This document shows positions 6,800 to 15,997 of a DNA stretch of 64,000 nt, piece after piece. The position numbers and the translations under genes were made by a program. This stretch comes from Gemmatimonadota bacterium. Lineage in GTDB: Bacteria > Latescibacterota > UBA2968 > GCA-2709665. A model generated the notes under the pieces. It was not told where the DNA came from and did not search any database. It was given only the letters and a program-made list of their open reading frames with translations. Within the stretch, counting starts at the first letter, position 1. Each line of letters opens with the position of its first letter. Location of the stretch: contig JAPPJY010000016.1 of the NCBI GenBank assembly GCA_028874335.1, positions 231,180-295,179 on the forward strand, written 5' to 3'.

Positions 6800-8689
6800 T
6801 CAGATGAACTTTACGCTCTTCACTTCGCGGTTGGCCAGGCGGATTCCCCGGGCCCGGTTGCCGCGAACGGGATAGTCGCCGATGTTGAACTCCTCTTCGG
6901 TGATTCTCACACGCGGTTTGGGTTTGAATAACGCCCGGACCGTGCGTCCGGAATCGGTAGTGAGCTTGAGGATGCGGCATCCTTCCGGCGCCAGTTCGTA
7001 CCCCCGGTTCAGGATGAATTTGTCGATTTTGCACCGTTTGATGTAGAGATATCCTGTCCTGTTTTCCTTGTATAGAATGTTGTAGACGCGGTCTTCGTCA
7101 ATGAAATTGCAGAACAGCATGCCTTTGTCCACGAACAGCTTTTCTGGGGCGTCCACCACGGAGTACGTGCCGGACTTGCGGATCACCAGAACACGGTCGT
7201 ACGGAGACACATCCAGAATGGCGGCGCCATTGACCTGGTGGCCCAGGTAACCGGTATTCCTGTCGTAGCGCAGCTTGAGATTTCGCTGGGCGGCTTCCCG
7301 GACGTCGACTCTCTGGATGCTTGCGATCTCGGTCTTCCGCGGGTGATCGGCCCCATATTTCTCTATGATCCCTTCGACGAACCCGATGGCGTAGGCCTGG
7401 ATGCCGCGAAGGTTGGCGCGAACCTCCCTCAGCCGCCTGCGGATTTCCTGCATTTCCTCCTGGGCCTTGTTGATGTCGTAGAGCGATATGCGCCTGATTG
7501 GGATCTTGAGCAGGTTATCCACGTCCTCACGCGTGACTTCCGCCCTGATGTTCTCCCTGAAGTGTTCGAGCCCGTCGAACACCGCGCGGTAGACGTCCTC
7601 GGAGGTGGTCTCCTCCTCGATGCTCTTGTAAATCCGGTTTTCGATAAAGATCTGCTCAAGCGTCTTGGCGTGATGCCGGGCGGTCAACCTGCGCTCTTCG
7701 AGTTTGAGTTCGGTCCTGAGCAACTCGACCAGGCGGTCCGTATTGTAACGGATCACATCGGTCACGGTCGTGATCTGCGGCCGGTTCTCTCGAATGACCA
7801 GCAGATTCGCCGCAATGGACGTCTCGCAATCCGTAAAAGCATACAGGGCGTCGACGGTATCCCTGGTATGCACGCCGCGGGCGAGCTGGATTTCAATTTC
7901 CACCTGATCGGTCGTATAGTCGCTGATGCCCGAGATTTTGAGTTTGCCCTTCTTGGATGCGTCTTCGATGGAGGCGATGAGGGTCTCGGTCGTCGTACCG
8001 AAAGGCAGTTCGCGCACGATGATGCGCTTCGGGTCTTTTGTATCCAGCTTTGCCCGGGCGAGCACCTTTCCGTTGCCGTCGTCATATCCAGAAACATCCA
8101 CCATCCCGCCCGTGGGAAAATCGGGATGTAGGCGGAAGGGCCTGTCCTGCAGGCAGGCGATCTGCGCCTCGAGCAGTTCAATCAGGTTGTGGGGGAGGAT
8201 CCGGGTGGTCATGCCCGCGGCAATGCCCTCGGATCCAATGGCGAGCAGAACCGGGATCTTCGCAGGAAAGGCGAGCGGCTCACGGTTGCGGCCGTCGTAC
8301 GAATCTTCGAATTCCGTCGTCTCCGGGTTGAACAGGACCTCTCTGGCCAGCGGCGTGAGCCGGCATTCGATATAGCGCGCCGCGGAGGCCTCGTCGCCCG
8401 TGAAGATGTTGCCGAAATTGCCCTGCCTGTCGATGAACAGCTCCTTGTTCGCCAGGTTGACGAGGGCGCCGAAGATGGAGAGATCCCCATGGGGATGGTA
8501 CCTCATGGTCTGGCCCACGACGTTGGCGACCTTGTGGTACTTGCCGTCGTCCATCTCGTGGAGGGCGTGCAGAATGCGACGCTGAACCGGCTTGAAGCCG
8601 TCGTCGATGCCGGGGATCGCCCGGTTCTTGATGGAGTAGGACGCAAATTCGAGATAATATTTCTCGTAAAGGGTGTCGACGTATGCCAC
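6800..8689 (-). CDS. parC: Type IIA topoisomerase subunit A (ParC-type)
   Basis: The DNA-cleaving and rejoining subunit. Visible motifs are GFKPVQRRIL, KVANVVGQTMRYHPHGD, the catalytic tyrosine region AARYIECRLTPLA, PVLLAIGSEGIAAGMTT and the tower/coiled-coil region. Only a short C-terminal part follows the core, so the full six-blade DNA-wrapping propeller of gyrase A is absent or reduced. With a total of about 629 residues this favours a topoisomerase IV-like (decatenating) role. I prefer the GTG start at 8689, which has GAGGAA at good spacing. The track's 8719 start is a TTG without a clear ribosome binding site. It follows parE on the same strand with 93 bases between. Confidence 0.9.
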   Translation of the reverse strand: MAYVDTLYEKYYLEFASYSIKNRAIPGIDDGFKPVQRRILHALHEMDDGKYHKVANVVGQTMRYHPHGDLSIFGALVNLANKELFIDRQGNFGNIFTGDEASAARYIECRLTPLAREVLFNPETTEFEDSYDGRNREPLAFPAKIPVLLAIGSEGIAAGMTTRILPHNLIELLEAQIACLQDRPFRLHPDFPTGGMVDVSGYDDGNGKVLARAKLDTKDPKRIIVRELPFGTTTETLIASIEDASKKGKLKISGISDYTTDQVEIEIQLARGVHTRDTVDALYAFTDCETSIAANLLVIRENRPQITTVTDVIRYNTDRLVELLRTELKLEERRLTARHHAKTLEQIFIENRIYKSIEEETTSEDVYRAVFDGLEHFRENIRAEVTREDVDNLLKIPIRRISLYDINKAQEEMQEIRRRLREVRANLRGIQAYAIGFVEGIIEKYGADHPRKTEIASIQRVDVREAAQRNLKLRYDRNTGYLGHQVNGAAILDVSPYDRVLVIRKSGTYSVVDAPEKLFVDKGMLFCNFIDEDRVYNILYKENRTGYLYIKRCKIDKFILNRGYELAPEGCRILKLTTDSGRTVRALFKPKPRVRITEEEFNIGDYPVRGNRARGIRLANREVKSVKFI

Positions 8690-8724
8690 GGCATCTTCCT
8701 CTTTACCGTTCAACTTCAAGACTT

Positions 8725-8755
8725 CGGGGGCCAGGGCGCTTTCTCCTGACCCCCG
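8725..8755 (-). other. Hairpin between parE and parC
   Basis: CGGGGGTCAGG and CCTGGCCCCCG (minus strand) form an 11-bp stem with one G-U pair and a 9-base loop. It lies between the parE stop and the parC start. There is no U-run, so it may attenuate, stabilise or process the joint mRNA rather than terminate it. Confidence 0.6.
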
Positions 8756-8782
8756 GCATTTCAGAGGGAGCTGACCCGGGTT

Positions 8783-10684
8783 TCAGATCAGGTTTTCGAT
8801 GATGTAGTCCCTGCGTTCGGGGGTATTCTTGCCCATATAGAAGCTAAGGGTATTGGCGATTTCGGATATGGAACGGATATTGACTTTGACCAGCCGCATA
8901 TCGTCGCCGATGAACTGACCGAATTCATTCGGCGAGATCTCCCCGAGCCCCTTGAAGCGGGTGATCTCCGGGTTCTTGACCTCCGCAACGGCGTTGTCGC
9001 GCTCGCGGTTGTTGTAACAGTAGCGCGTGACCCTGCTGTTCCGGACGCGGAACAGTGGGGTTTCGAGGATATAGAGATGACCGGCCAGCACCAGTTCCTC
9101 GAAGTAGTTCAGGAAATACGTGAGTAGCAGGTACCGGATATGGTAACCATCGTGGTCGGCATCAGTGGCAATGACGATTTTATCGAAACGCAGGTTTTCG
9201 ATGCTGTCTTCGATACCCAGCGCCATCATGAGGTTGTACAGTTCCTCGTTCTTGTACACCGCGGCCTTGTTCTTGCCGAATACGTTCAATGGAACGCCCT
9301 TCAGGCCGAATATCGCCTGGGTGAGGACGTCTCGCGCGGCGACCATGGACCCCGCCGCCGAAGGGCCCTCGGTGATGAAGATGGTTGAGTCTTCGCCATG
9401 CTTCTTCCGGCCCAGGTGGAACTTGCAGTCTTTAAAGTGCGGAATCTTGATTGCGATCTTCCGGGCGGCTTCCTTGGCCTCTTTCTTGACGGCGTTGAGT
9501 TCCTTTCTCAACGTTTCGTTCTGGGCGATTTTCTCGGACAGGCGCCCGGCCGCGGCCTGGTTCTTGTGAAGGAGGTCGACCACGGCGCTCTTGACCTCCG
9601 CGACAATCCAACCCCGAATATCCGTATTCCCCAGCTTGTTCTTGGTCTGCGACTCGAAAACAGGCGCTTTGAGCTTGACGGCGACGGCGCCGGAGATGCT
9701 CTCCCGAACGTCGATGCCGTTGTAGTTCTTCTTGTAGAATTCATTCACGCCCTTGAGGATACCCTCGCGAAAGGCGCTCTGGTGGGCCCCGCCGTCGCTG
9801 GTGTGTTGGCCGTTGACGAAAGAGAAATACGTCTCCCCAAAACTGGCCGTGTGGCTGAATGCGAACTCCAGGTATTGGGACTTGTGATACAACGGCTCAT
9901 AGAGGGCGGTCTCGCCGACTTCACGGGTGAGGAAGTCCAGCAATCCGTTCCTGGATACGAATCGTTCCCTGTTGAAGACCAGCGAAAGTCCACTGTTCAG
10001 GCATGCGTAATTCCACAGCCGCTGCCGGACGTAATCGAAGTTGAACGCGAAGTCATCGCCGAAGATCTGAACATCGGGCAGAAACTCGAAATAGGAGCCG
10101 TCGGGTTCCCCGGGCTTCCGTCCCTTCAGCTTCTCCTTCAACCGGCCGCGCTCGAAGCGGGCTTCGAAGAATTCTCCCTCCCTGTAGGCGACCGCCCTGA
10201 AATCGGAAGCGAGGGCATTGACGGCCTTGGTGCCCACGCCGTTGAGGCCCACGCTGAACTGGAAGACGTCGTCGTTGTACTTCGCGCCGGTATTGATGAT
10301 GGAAACGCAGTCGATAACCTTGCCCAGCGGAATGCCGCGGCCGTAGTCCCGGACACGGACCCGGTTGTCTTCGATGCTGACGTCGATCTTTTTACCAAAA
10401 CCCATGATGAATTCGTCTACGGCATTGTCGATGACTTCCTTCAGAAGGACGTAGATGCCATCATCCGGATTGGAACCGTCGCCGAGCCGGCCGATGTACA
10501 TGCCGGTACGCAGCCGGATGTGTTCCAGTGAGCTGAGCGTTTTGACCTTGGATTCGTCGTACCCGTGTTCGGGCGATCCGCCATTGTTGTTCCTGCCGGA
10601 GGATCGACGGGCGGACGCGGGTTTTCCGTTGATGGAAAGCGAAAGCTGATCCTGACTCTGAATCGCCTGTTTTGTTTCGGGCAT
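8783..10684 (-). CDS. parE: Type IIA topoisomerase subunit B (ParE-type)
   Basis: The ATPase subunit, 633 aa from the ATG at 10684, which has AAAGGTGG upstream. The track's start adds 18 residues. In order: GHKL ATP-binding segments EVIDNAVDEFIMG and VGLNGVGTKAVNALASDF, a transducer domain with a conserved QTKNKLGN, a charged coiled region, then the TOPRIM domain with ITEGPSAAGSM and ATDADHDGYHIR (metal-binding acidic residues), and the C-terminal GLGEISPNEFGQF. The TOPRIM glutamate motif is EGPSA rather than the common EGDSA, a variation worth noting. It forms a pair with the following parC and is read from a promoter at about 10833-10861. Confidence 0.92.
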   Translation of the reverse strand: MPETKQAIQSQDQLSLSINGKPASARRSSGRNNNGGSPEHGYDESKVKTLSSLEHIRLRTGMYIGRLGDGSNPDDGIYVLLKEVIDNAVDEFIMGFGKKIDVSIEDNRVRVRDYGRGIPLGKVIDCVSIINTGAKYNDDVFQFSVGLNGVGTKAVNALASDFRAVAYREGEFFEARFERGRLKEKLKGRKPGEPDGSYFEFLPDVQIFGDDFAFNFDYVRQRLWNYACLNSGLSLVFNRERFVSRNGLLDFLTREVGETALYEPLYHKSQYLEFAFSHTASFGETYFSFVNGQHTSDGGAHQSAFREGILKGVNEFYKKNYNGIDVRESISGAVAVKLKAPVFESQTKNKLGNTDIRGWIVAEVKSAVVDLLHKNQAAAGRLSEKIAQNETLRKELNAVKKEAKEAARKIAIKIPHFKDCKFHLGRKKHGEDSTIFITEGPSAAGSMVAARDVLTQAIFGLKGVPLNVFGKNKAAVYKNEELYNLMMALGIEDSIENLRFDKIVIATDADHDGYHIRYLLLTYFLNYFEELVLAGHLYILETPLFRVRNSRVTRYCYNNRERDNAVAEVKNPEITRFKGLGEISPNEFGQFIGDDMRLVKVNIRSISEIANTLSFYMGKNTPERRDYIIENLI

Positions 10685-10832
10685 AACCCACCTTTTCGGG
10701 ATCGCTGGATGATGCGACCCCGCGCGGCGAATGTACAACCGGGGAGACCGACGAACCTGACGCGGAATCAGGTCGGAATGAGGCCTAAAAGGAACCTAAC
10801 TGTGGGGAAATAAAGGGGAAAGACAGCACCTT

Positions 10833-10861
10833 AATATAGTGCATCTTTGTTCATCTTTCAA
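10833..10861 (-). promoter_or_regulatory. Sigma70-type promoter upstream of parE
   Basis: On the minus strand TTGAAA (10861-10856), a 17-base spacer, then TATATT (10838-10833). The implied leader before the parE ATG is about 140 bases. Confidence 0.55.
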
Positions 10862-10922
10862 GGTGTTTTTTGCGCGCCGGCACGAGGGACGTCGGGAGGA
10901 ATACGATTTCGGAATGCGCATT

Positions 10923-11375
10923 TCAGGTCCCCTGGATAACGTAACCGAGCACGTCCGCCACCTGTTCGGGCGTCTCCGCCACCGCCAGGGCCGCCGAATC
11001 GACTTCCTTGAGCGCGTGGGCGATGCCTGCGTCGTGTATCACAATCATCGGCTTGCCCAGGGCCGCGGCGAAGCCGGCGTCGAACGCTGCGTTCCACTGC
11101 CGGTAATTGCCTCCGAAACGCACCACCACCACGTCGGCATCGCCTATGAGCGTCCGGGTCCGGATGGCATTGATCTTCGCTCCCTTGTGGTCCTTCCAGA
11201 ATGAGGATTCCTCGGGGCCCAGGATATCCACGCCGCAGTTGTCGCTGGCGGCGTGGTCGGTCACCGGTGCCGTAAAGGAAACCGGAAGTTCCCTTTCCGC
11301 CGCCGCGCGTACGATCCGGTCCCGCCAGTCGCTGTGGATTTCGCCGGCCAGGTACACCTTCCACCGCTTCGACAT
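10923..11375 (-). CDS. YtoQ-family protein (nucleoside 2-deoxyribosyltransferase-like)
   Basis: The start at 11375 (MSKRWKVYLAGEIHSDWRDR) has GGAG upstream and gives 150 residues, the usual size of the YtoQ family. The track's 11513 start adds an unsupported leader. Features are the VYLAGEIHSDWRD opening, TAPVTDHAASDNCG, KDHKGAKINAIRTR, and a DADVVVVRFGGNYRQWNAAFDAG segment typical of the deoxyribosyltransferase-like Rossmann fold. The family has no firmly assigned reaction. The fold suggests N-glycosidic-bond chemistry on nucleosides or related metabolites in the cytoplasm. Confidence 0.85.
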   Translation of the reverse strand: MSKRWKVYLAGEIHSDWRDRIVRAAAERELPVSFTAPVTDHAASDNCGVDILGPEESSFWKDHKGAKINAIRTRTLIGDADVVVVRFGGNYRQWNAAFDAGFAAALGKPMIVIHDAGIAHALKEVDSAALAVAETPEQVADVLGYVIQGT

Positions 11376-11706
11376 TCGTCGGACTCCTCTCCTCGAAGTT
11401 GGAAACTTCCCTGGCGTTGTGTTTCTGAAAGAATCGCATGAATCCCGCCGATATGCGACGGGATCAGGGAAAGCGCTCTTCTGTGCGTTAGCCTCAATCC
11501 GAAAAAACAGCAACGCGGCGACGCGATAAAACCCTCCGAAACGGGGCGTGATCGACGTATAGAATGACGTTGATTCCCTTCACGTCCAGTGACCTGGTTT
11601 ATCCTGGTAATCCGCCGTCTAATCCCCTTTATTTACAAGCACATATTCGAATTAACGCCCCGGAAGGCTTACGAATCAAGGTTAGACGGTGTGCATTCTT
11701 CGTCGT
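11376..11706. other. Intergenic region, no gene seen
   Basis: No ORF here resembles a protein family. An 8-bp inverted pair CCGTCTAA (11615-11622) and TTAGACGG (11682-11689) brackets an AT-rich 60-base centre. The GTTAGACGG word also occurs in the palindromic element at 14079, so this may be a worn remnant of it. Confidence 0.45.
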
Positions 11707-12834
11707 TCAGTCCTTCACGACCCGGGTATGCGTGTACTGGTTTGAATAGTTTCTCATATTTCCCGTGGCGTAGACCTGCTTGATCGCCGTAGCCGGCAGC
11801 CAGTGGATAAACCAGTTGTTGTAGACATCGCAGATATCCCGCGGTATTCCCCGGATGACCACCGCTTCCACGTCGACGGCTAGAAACGTGTTGTGGTGGA
11901 TGAGAATGAGGTTTCCGGCAATGTCCGTTCCGTCTTCGCGGTCTCTGCCGCCGTGCATATCGAAGCTGTGGCTGTTGGCATTCTCCAGAACCATGTTGTA
12001 TCTGGCCTCGTAGCTGGTATTCGGCCTGCCCGTACCCGCGATGTGGTGCCGGCACCAGTCGAACAGGTTGGCTTCGATGAGCGCTTCGGAATTGTCCATC
12101 ACCACGCCGTAACCCAGACCGTGGCGCTGATTGTGGTGGATATAGTTGTGATGGATGTGGTTGTCCGTGGAATTCCTCCGGAGGAAAATCGCGCCGTGGC
12201 TCCAGCCCCAGAGTTCGCAGTTGTCCACCTTCAGCCTCGGTTGGAAGGTCTCGATGGCCCTGGAGTTGGGTATGCTGTAGAAACGCCCTTCCGACAGGAG
12301 CTGGGTCATCTGTTCGGTGCGCCTCATCGAGTCCGGTCCCTCCAGCCTGAGGCCGGTCAGGCGAACGTCGGGACCGATGGCGACAAACAACGGGGCCGTA
12401 TCCAGCTGTTCCGAAAAAATAAGGCCGCCGTCGGAATCGGGCTTGCCCCGGCCGCTGGCCAGCGTGACGCCCGCCCGGATCTCGATGTCCGTATCGCCGG
12501 TCAGGTCCACCCTCGCGGTATCCGCCACGTAGACCACCTGCCCGCCCGTCGCCTGCTTGAGCGCATCCAGCAACTCCGACCGGCTGGTGACGAAGTAGTC
12601 GTACTCCTCAACCAGTTGATCGTATCCCTCGCCGCCGCCGATGGGATTGCCGGTGGGGTTCGAGTCGGCCCCGAACTTGTCGTCCGATAGCAGGGCGCGG
12701 TTGCTCAGGTCCCGTCCGCCCGTCGGCTCAGTGGGCTCCGGTTCGGGCGCAGGGGGCGTTTCCTCGCCGCCGCAGGAAGGGACGAGAAACAGCAATGCGA
12801 GAATGGCAAGCAGCTTGTAAACGGATGTTGACAA
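11707..12834 (-). CDS. Secreted right-handed beta-helix lipoprotein (pectate-lyase-like), copy B
   Basis: A 375-aa protein that begins with a lipoprotein signal (KLLAILALLFLVPSC; the lipobox cysteine is about residue 21) and a proline/glutamate-rich linker. It then has repeated parallel beta-helix turns such as TDNHIHHNYIHHNQRHGLGYG, SEALIEANLFDWCRHHIAG and LIHHNTFLAVDVEAVVIRG. These resemble pectate lyase and Pel/right-handed helix proteins and probably bind or cleave polyuronides at the cell surface. The start is a TTG preceded by GAGGT at seven bases. It is a tandem duplicate of the gene at 12914-14047, sharing the GNPIGGGEGYDQLVEEYDY segment. Activity is not proven, as catalytic residues cannot be assigned with confidence. 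Confidence 0.8.
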   Translation of the reverse strand: MSTSVYKLLAILALLFLVPSCGGEETPPAPEPEPTEPTGGRDLSNRALLSDDKFGADSNPTGNPIGGGEGYDQLVEEYDYFVTSRSELLDALKQATGGQVVYVADTARVDLTGDTDIEIRAGVTLASGRGKPDSDGGLIFSEQLDTAPLFVAIGPDVRLTGLRLEGPDSMRRTEQMTQLLSEGRFYSIPNSRAIETFQPRLKVDNCELWGWSHGAIFLRRNSTDNHIHHNYIHHNQRHGLGYGVVMDNSEALIEANLFDWCRHHIAGTGRPNTSYEARYNMVLENANSHSFDMHGGRDREDGTDIAGNLILIHHNTFLAVDVEAVVIRGIPRDICDVYNNWFIHWLPATAIKQVYATGNMRNYSNQYTHTRVVKD

Positions 12835-12913
12835 TGTCGGACCTCATCCCGTGGCGAAAATCGCCACGCTCAACATCGCGTATCTCATCAACAGATCGTC
12901 CTTCGCACTTCTC

Positions 12914-14047
12914 TCAGTCCTTGACGACCCGATCGTTGGTGTACTGGTTTGAGTAGTGGCGGACGTTGCCCTTGGCGTTGGTCTGTTTGACGGCGACGCT
13001 TGGGACAAAGTGGATGAACCAGTTGTTGTAGATGTCGCAGTATTCTTCGGGTACGCCCCGGATGACGACAGCCGCCACGTCGATGGCCAGAAACGTGTTG
13101 TGATGTATGGTGATAACGGTGCCGGCGATGTCCGTACCGTCGCCCCGGTCCCTGCCGCCGTGCATATCGAAGCTGTGGCTGTTGGCGTTTTCCAGGACCA
13201 GGTTGTAGCGGGCCTCGTAGCTCGTGCCCGGCCTGCCCGTGCCTGCGATGTGGTGCCGGCACCAGTCGAACAGGTTGGCCTCGATCAGCGCTTCCGACTG
13301 ATCCATCACCACGCCGTACCCCAGACCGTGGCGCTGGTTGTGGTGGAAATAGTTGTGGTGAATGTGGTTGTCCGTGGAATTGGCCCTCAGGAAAATCGCG
13401 CCGTGACTCCAGCCGAAGAGCTCGCAGTTGTCCACTTCCAGCCGGGATTCGAAGGTCTCGATGCCCCGAGAGTTGGGGATACTGTAGTACCGTCCTTCTG
13501 CACTGAGCTGCCTCATTTGTTCCGTGCGCCTCATCGTGTCCGGGCCCTCCAGCCGGAGTCCGGTAACACGCACGCCGGGGCCGGCGGCGACAAAGAGCGG
13601 AATCGTCTCCAGTTCCTTTGAGTAAACCAGCCCGCCCTCGGTATCGGGCTTCCCCCGCCCGCTGGCCAGCGTGACCCCGCCGGCGATCTCGATTTTCTGG
13701 TCGCCCGTAAGGTCCACCCTGGCGGTGTCCGCCAGATAGACCACCTGGCCTTGGGTCGCCTGCTCGAGCGCGTCGAGCAGTTCCGCCCGGTTGGTGACGA
13801 GGTAGTCGTATTCCTCGACCAGTTGGTCGTAACCTTCACCCCCGCCGATGGGATTGCCCGTGGGGTTCGAGTCGGCGCTGAACGTGCTGTCTGATAACAA
13901 GGGTCTGGGCTGCCGGGGGGTGTTGTCCGTGGTCTCGGCAGGCGCGGGCTCCGTCGCCGGGGCGGCGGGTTTTTCCTCCCCGCCGCAGGCCGCAAGGAGA
14001 ATCATTACGCCGAGACAGGTGAGCAGCTTGCACAACTTTGTTGGCAT
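12914..14047 (-). CDS. Secreted right-handed beta-helix lipoprotein (pectate-lyase-like), copy A
   Basis: The start at 14047 has GAGGT upstream and yields MPTKLCKLLTCLGVMILLAAC, a clean lipoprotein signal. The track's start 55 codons earlier reads through the palindromic repeat. The 377-aa product is collinear with the 11707-12834 protein over its whole length. Shared blocks include DSNPTGNPIGGGEGYDQLVE, SFDMHGGRDR and NNWFIHF. The two lie 79 bases apart on the same strand and are probably co-transcribed, consistent with a recent tandem duplication. Role inferred: surface-anchored binding or depolymerisation of a plant- or algal-type polysaccharide. Confidence 0.82.
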   Translation of the reverse strand: MPTKLCKLLTCLGVMILLAACGGEEKPAAPATEPAPAETTDNTPRQPRPLLSDSTFSADSNPTGNPIGGGEGYDQLVEEYDYLVTNRAELLDALEQATQGQVVYLADTARVDLTGDQKIEIAGGVTLASGRGKPDTEGGLVYSKELETIPLFVAAGPGVRVTGLRLEGPDTMRRTEQMRQLSAEGRYYSIPNSRGIETFESRLEVDNCELFGWSHGAIFLRANSTDNHIHHNYFHHNQRHGLGYGVVMDQSEALIEANLFDWCRHHIAGTGRPGTSYEARYNLVLENANSHSFDMHGGRDRGDGTDIAGTVITIHHNTFLAIDVAAVVIRGVPEEYCDIYNNWFIHFVPSVAVKQTNAKGNVRHYSNQYTNDRVVKD

Positions 14048-14078
14048 AGACACCTCGCGTACACACCACCCGGTAAGT

Positions 14079-14206
14079 GGGAAGACGGGAGACGTTAGAC
14101 GGTAGAAGAAATCCTTGCCCCTTATGTTATTCTTCCTTGCCTCCCGCACGAGAAGAAGGCTAACAAGGCAGACAATCTCTCCCCTCTCCCGTCTTGCGTC
14201 TAACGG
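14079..14206 (+). repeat. Palindromic intergenic repeat, copy 2
   Basis: Shares with copy 1 the arms (GGGAGACGTTAGACGGTAGA on the left, CTCTCCCGTCTTGCGTCTAA on the right) and the core TTATTCTTCCTTGCCTCC...CACGAGAAGAA. It lies between the beta-helix gene start and the PhyH-HEAT gene end. Confidence 0.82.
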
Positions 14207-14272
14207 ATTCAAGTCTCCATTCTCGATAACCGGCCCCGCAACGCGCGATTGGAGTCCCGATCGGAATGCTGT

Positions 14273-15643
14273 TTAATACAGATCTTCCCTCGTCGTAATC
14301 GGACACCACCTGGCCGTGTTGAGATGGTCCAGGAGGATGTTGAGCGCATCGGGCGTGCCGATATACTGGAGCGCAACAGCGGCGTGCCCGGAGGCGTAGC
14401 GGTTCTCGTCTTCCAGGGCGTCACGCAGGGCAGGGATGGCGGATTCGCCGTCCGTTCCGAATCGCGCCAGGGCATACGCCGCGGTGTAGCGGACCTGGCC
14501 GTCGTCGTCTTTCAGCGCGTTCGCCAATGCGGGCACGGACACGTCCGGATTGCCTGCGATGGTACCCAGGGCCTCGGCCGCGTGGTGACGGACCCATTCC
14601 GACCGATCGTTCAGCGTATGTGTGATCGCGGATACCGCCTCGACTGCCGCCGGGCCCGCGTCGCCCAGCGCGAAAGCGGCATGGCCGCGCACTTTCTCAT
14701 CATCATGACCCAGCGCAACCGTGAGTTCGGGTACGGCGGGTTCTCCGATTGCGCCAAGCGCGTAGGCGGCGTTGAGTTTTACGCCGTCGTCCTCGGACTG
14801 AAGGGCGCGGCAGAGCGGACCGACAGCCGGGTCTCCGGTTGCGGCCAGTTCGTAGGACGCGTTGAGCCGGGCATGTTCGTCGCCGTCGTGGAGCGTACGG
14901 GAGAGCGCGTCCACGTTGCCGGCGTGTCCGTTGGCGTTCGACCCGCGCGACCACTCCCAGATGCTGTTCCAGACAAACGGGTGCCTGTCGCCCACGTCCG
15001 TGTTGCTCCAGGCCTCGTCGGTGTGGTTCCACTCCGGCTGCGTGGGCTCGGACATGCGGGTAAACTGGAATTTCATCATATACCGTCTCATGTCCACCTG
15101 GTTGGGCATGGCCCGATGCCAGATGTCGAAGTGGACGATTGCGATCGTGCCCGCTTCCCCGCACACGGAAACACCGGCATCGTCCGGATCCTCGAGGCGG
15201 TCCATGTAGCAATGCGTGTGGGGAATGACCCCCGTCGGCCCGTTGATCAATTCCACGTCCTGGGGATAATAGAAGGCCATCGCCCACCGGTTGCGATGGA
15301 AACGCAGCTTGTAGTAACCCCAGTAACTGTCCTTGTGCCATCCCCCGCCCGGGCCGTTGGGCTTGTTGAAATGACAATGGCGGTGGATGTGCATCGCGTG
15401 GTCGTGCCCGAGGATGGACGAAAAGGCGCCGTGGATTTCGGGCTGGTCGAAAACGGTCTGGATTTCCGGAATGCGCGGAAGGACGTTATTGCCCGGATTG
15501 CCTTCCTTCAGGAAGACTTCGTCCGTCTTCCTGTAGATTTCTTCGTGGAACTCGGGCGGAAGGTTCACCTTGATCGTTATAAACCCGTTGGCGATGAATT
15601 CCTGCATCTTCCTGTCGTCGAGGAGGTACTTGGGGTCCGGCAT
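14273..15643 (-). CDS. Phytanoyl-CoA dioxygenase-like protein fused to HEAT repeats
   Basis: A 456-aa protein with a GGAG site before the ATG. Residues 1-240 are a PhyH-type Fe(II)/2-oxoglutarate oxygenase domain: GGGWHKDSYWGYY gives the H-x-D iron ligands (about residues 101-103), and HFDIWHRAMPNQ gives the distal histidine. Residues 265-440 consist of about six HEAT/PBS-lyase-type repeats of about 31 residues (DDGVKLNAAYALGAIGEPAV, DEKVRGHAAFALGDAGPAAV and others). HEAT repeats usually mediate protein contacts, so the fusion may recruit the oxygenase to a partner or assemble it. No signal peptide is seen. The substrate is unknown, as most bacterial PhyH-like proteins are unassigned. Confidence 0.88.
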   Translation of the reverse strand: MPDPKYLLDDRKMQEFIANGFITIKVNLPPEFHEEIYRKTDEVFLKEGNPGNNVLPRIPEIQTVFDQPEIHGAFSSILGHDHAMHIHRHCHFNKPNGPGGGWHKDSYWGYYKLRFHRNRWAMAFYYPQDVELINGPTGVIPHTHCYMDRLEDPDDAGVSVCGEAGTIAIVHFDIWHRAMPNQVDMRRYMMKFQFTRMSEPTQPEWNHTDEAWSNTDVGDRHPFVWNSIWEWSRGSNANGHAGNVDALSRTLHDGDEHARLNASYELAATGDPAVGPLCRALQSEDDGVKLNAAYALGAIGEPAVPELTVALGHDDEKVRGHAAFALGDAGPAAVEAVSAITHTLNDRSEWVRHHAAEALGTIAGNPDVSVPALANALKDDDGQVRYTAAYALARFGTDGESAIPALRDALEDENRYASGHAAVALQYIGTPDALNILLDHLNTARWCPITTREDLY

Positions 15644-15997
15644 GGCTCAAATCTCCGTAAGGATGGTGGGCATGGACAGGCGTGTTCGCTTTCTTGCGCC
15701 TCAACAACGAAAAATTACGGACATGGTATATAGGCGTCAAGGGATTATTCTTCGGCAGGCGGCGGGCGGCGGTATTTCACATTTAAATTACTGATATTGA
15801 AATATATACAGTCGATTAGTCTGACAGAATAACCTCATTAAACCACTCTTAATAAGCCCGAATCTATCGGATCGCCCAAGTTGTCTGTGGATAGATTCTC
15901 GATTGCCGGACAAGAAACTCCGGACCATGGTCGGATCGGATGTGCTCCGGATTCCCTCTTCTTCGTTATTCCCCTCTCCACGGGTGGTACCTCCAGC
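15644..15997. other. AT-rich intergenic region between PhyH-HEAT and vapC
   Basis: No gene is seen. It contains the PhyH-HEAT promoter candidate (15712-15740) and a 9-bp inverted pair GAATCTATC (15860-15868) and GATAGATTC (15890-15898) with a 21-base spacer. The pair lies downstream of vapC and could mark its transcript end, though no U-run follows. Confidence 0.5.
15712..15740 (-). promoter_or_regulatory. Possible sigma70-type promoter for the PhyH-HEAT gene
   Basis: Minus strand TTGACG (15740-15735), a 17-base spacer, TAATTT (15717-15712), giving a leader of about 60 bases. The -10 is weak. Confidence 0.4.

Noticed and set aside
14249-15733. 494-aa plus-strand ORF
   Set aside because: It runs antisense to the PhyH-HEAT gene, has no family features, and its frame is open only because of the high GC content of the real gene.
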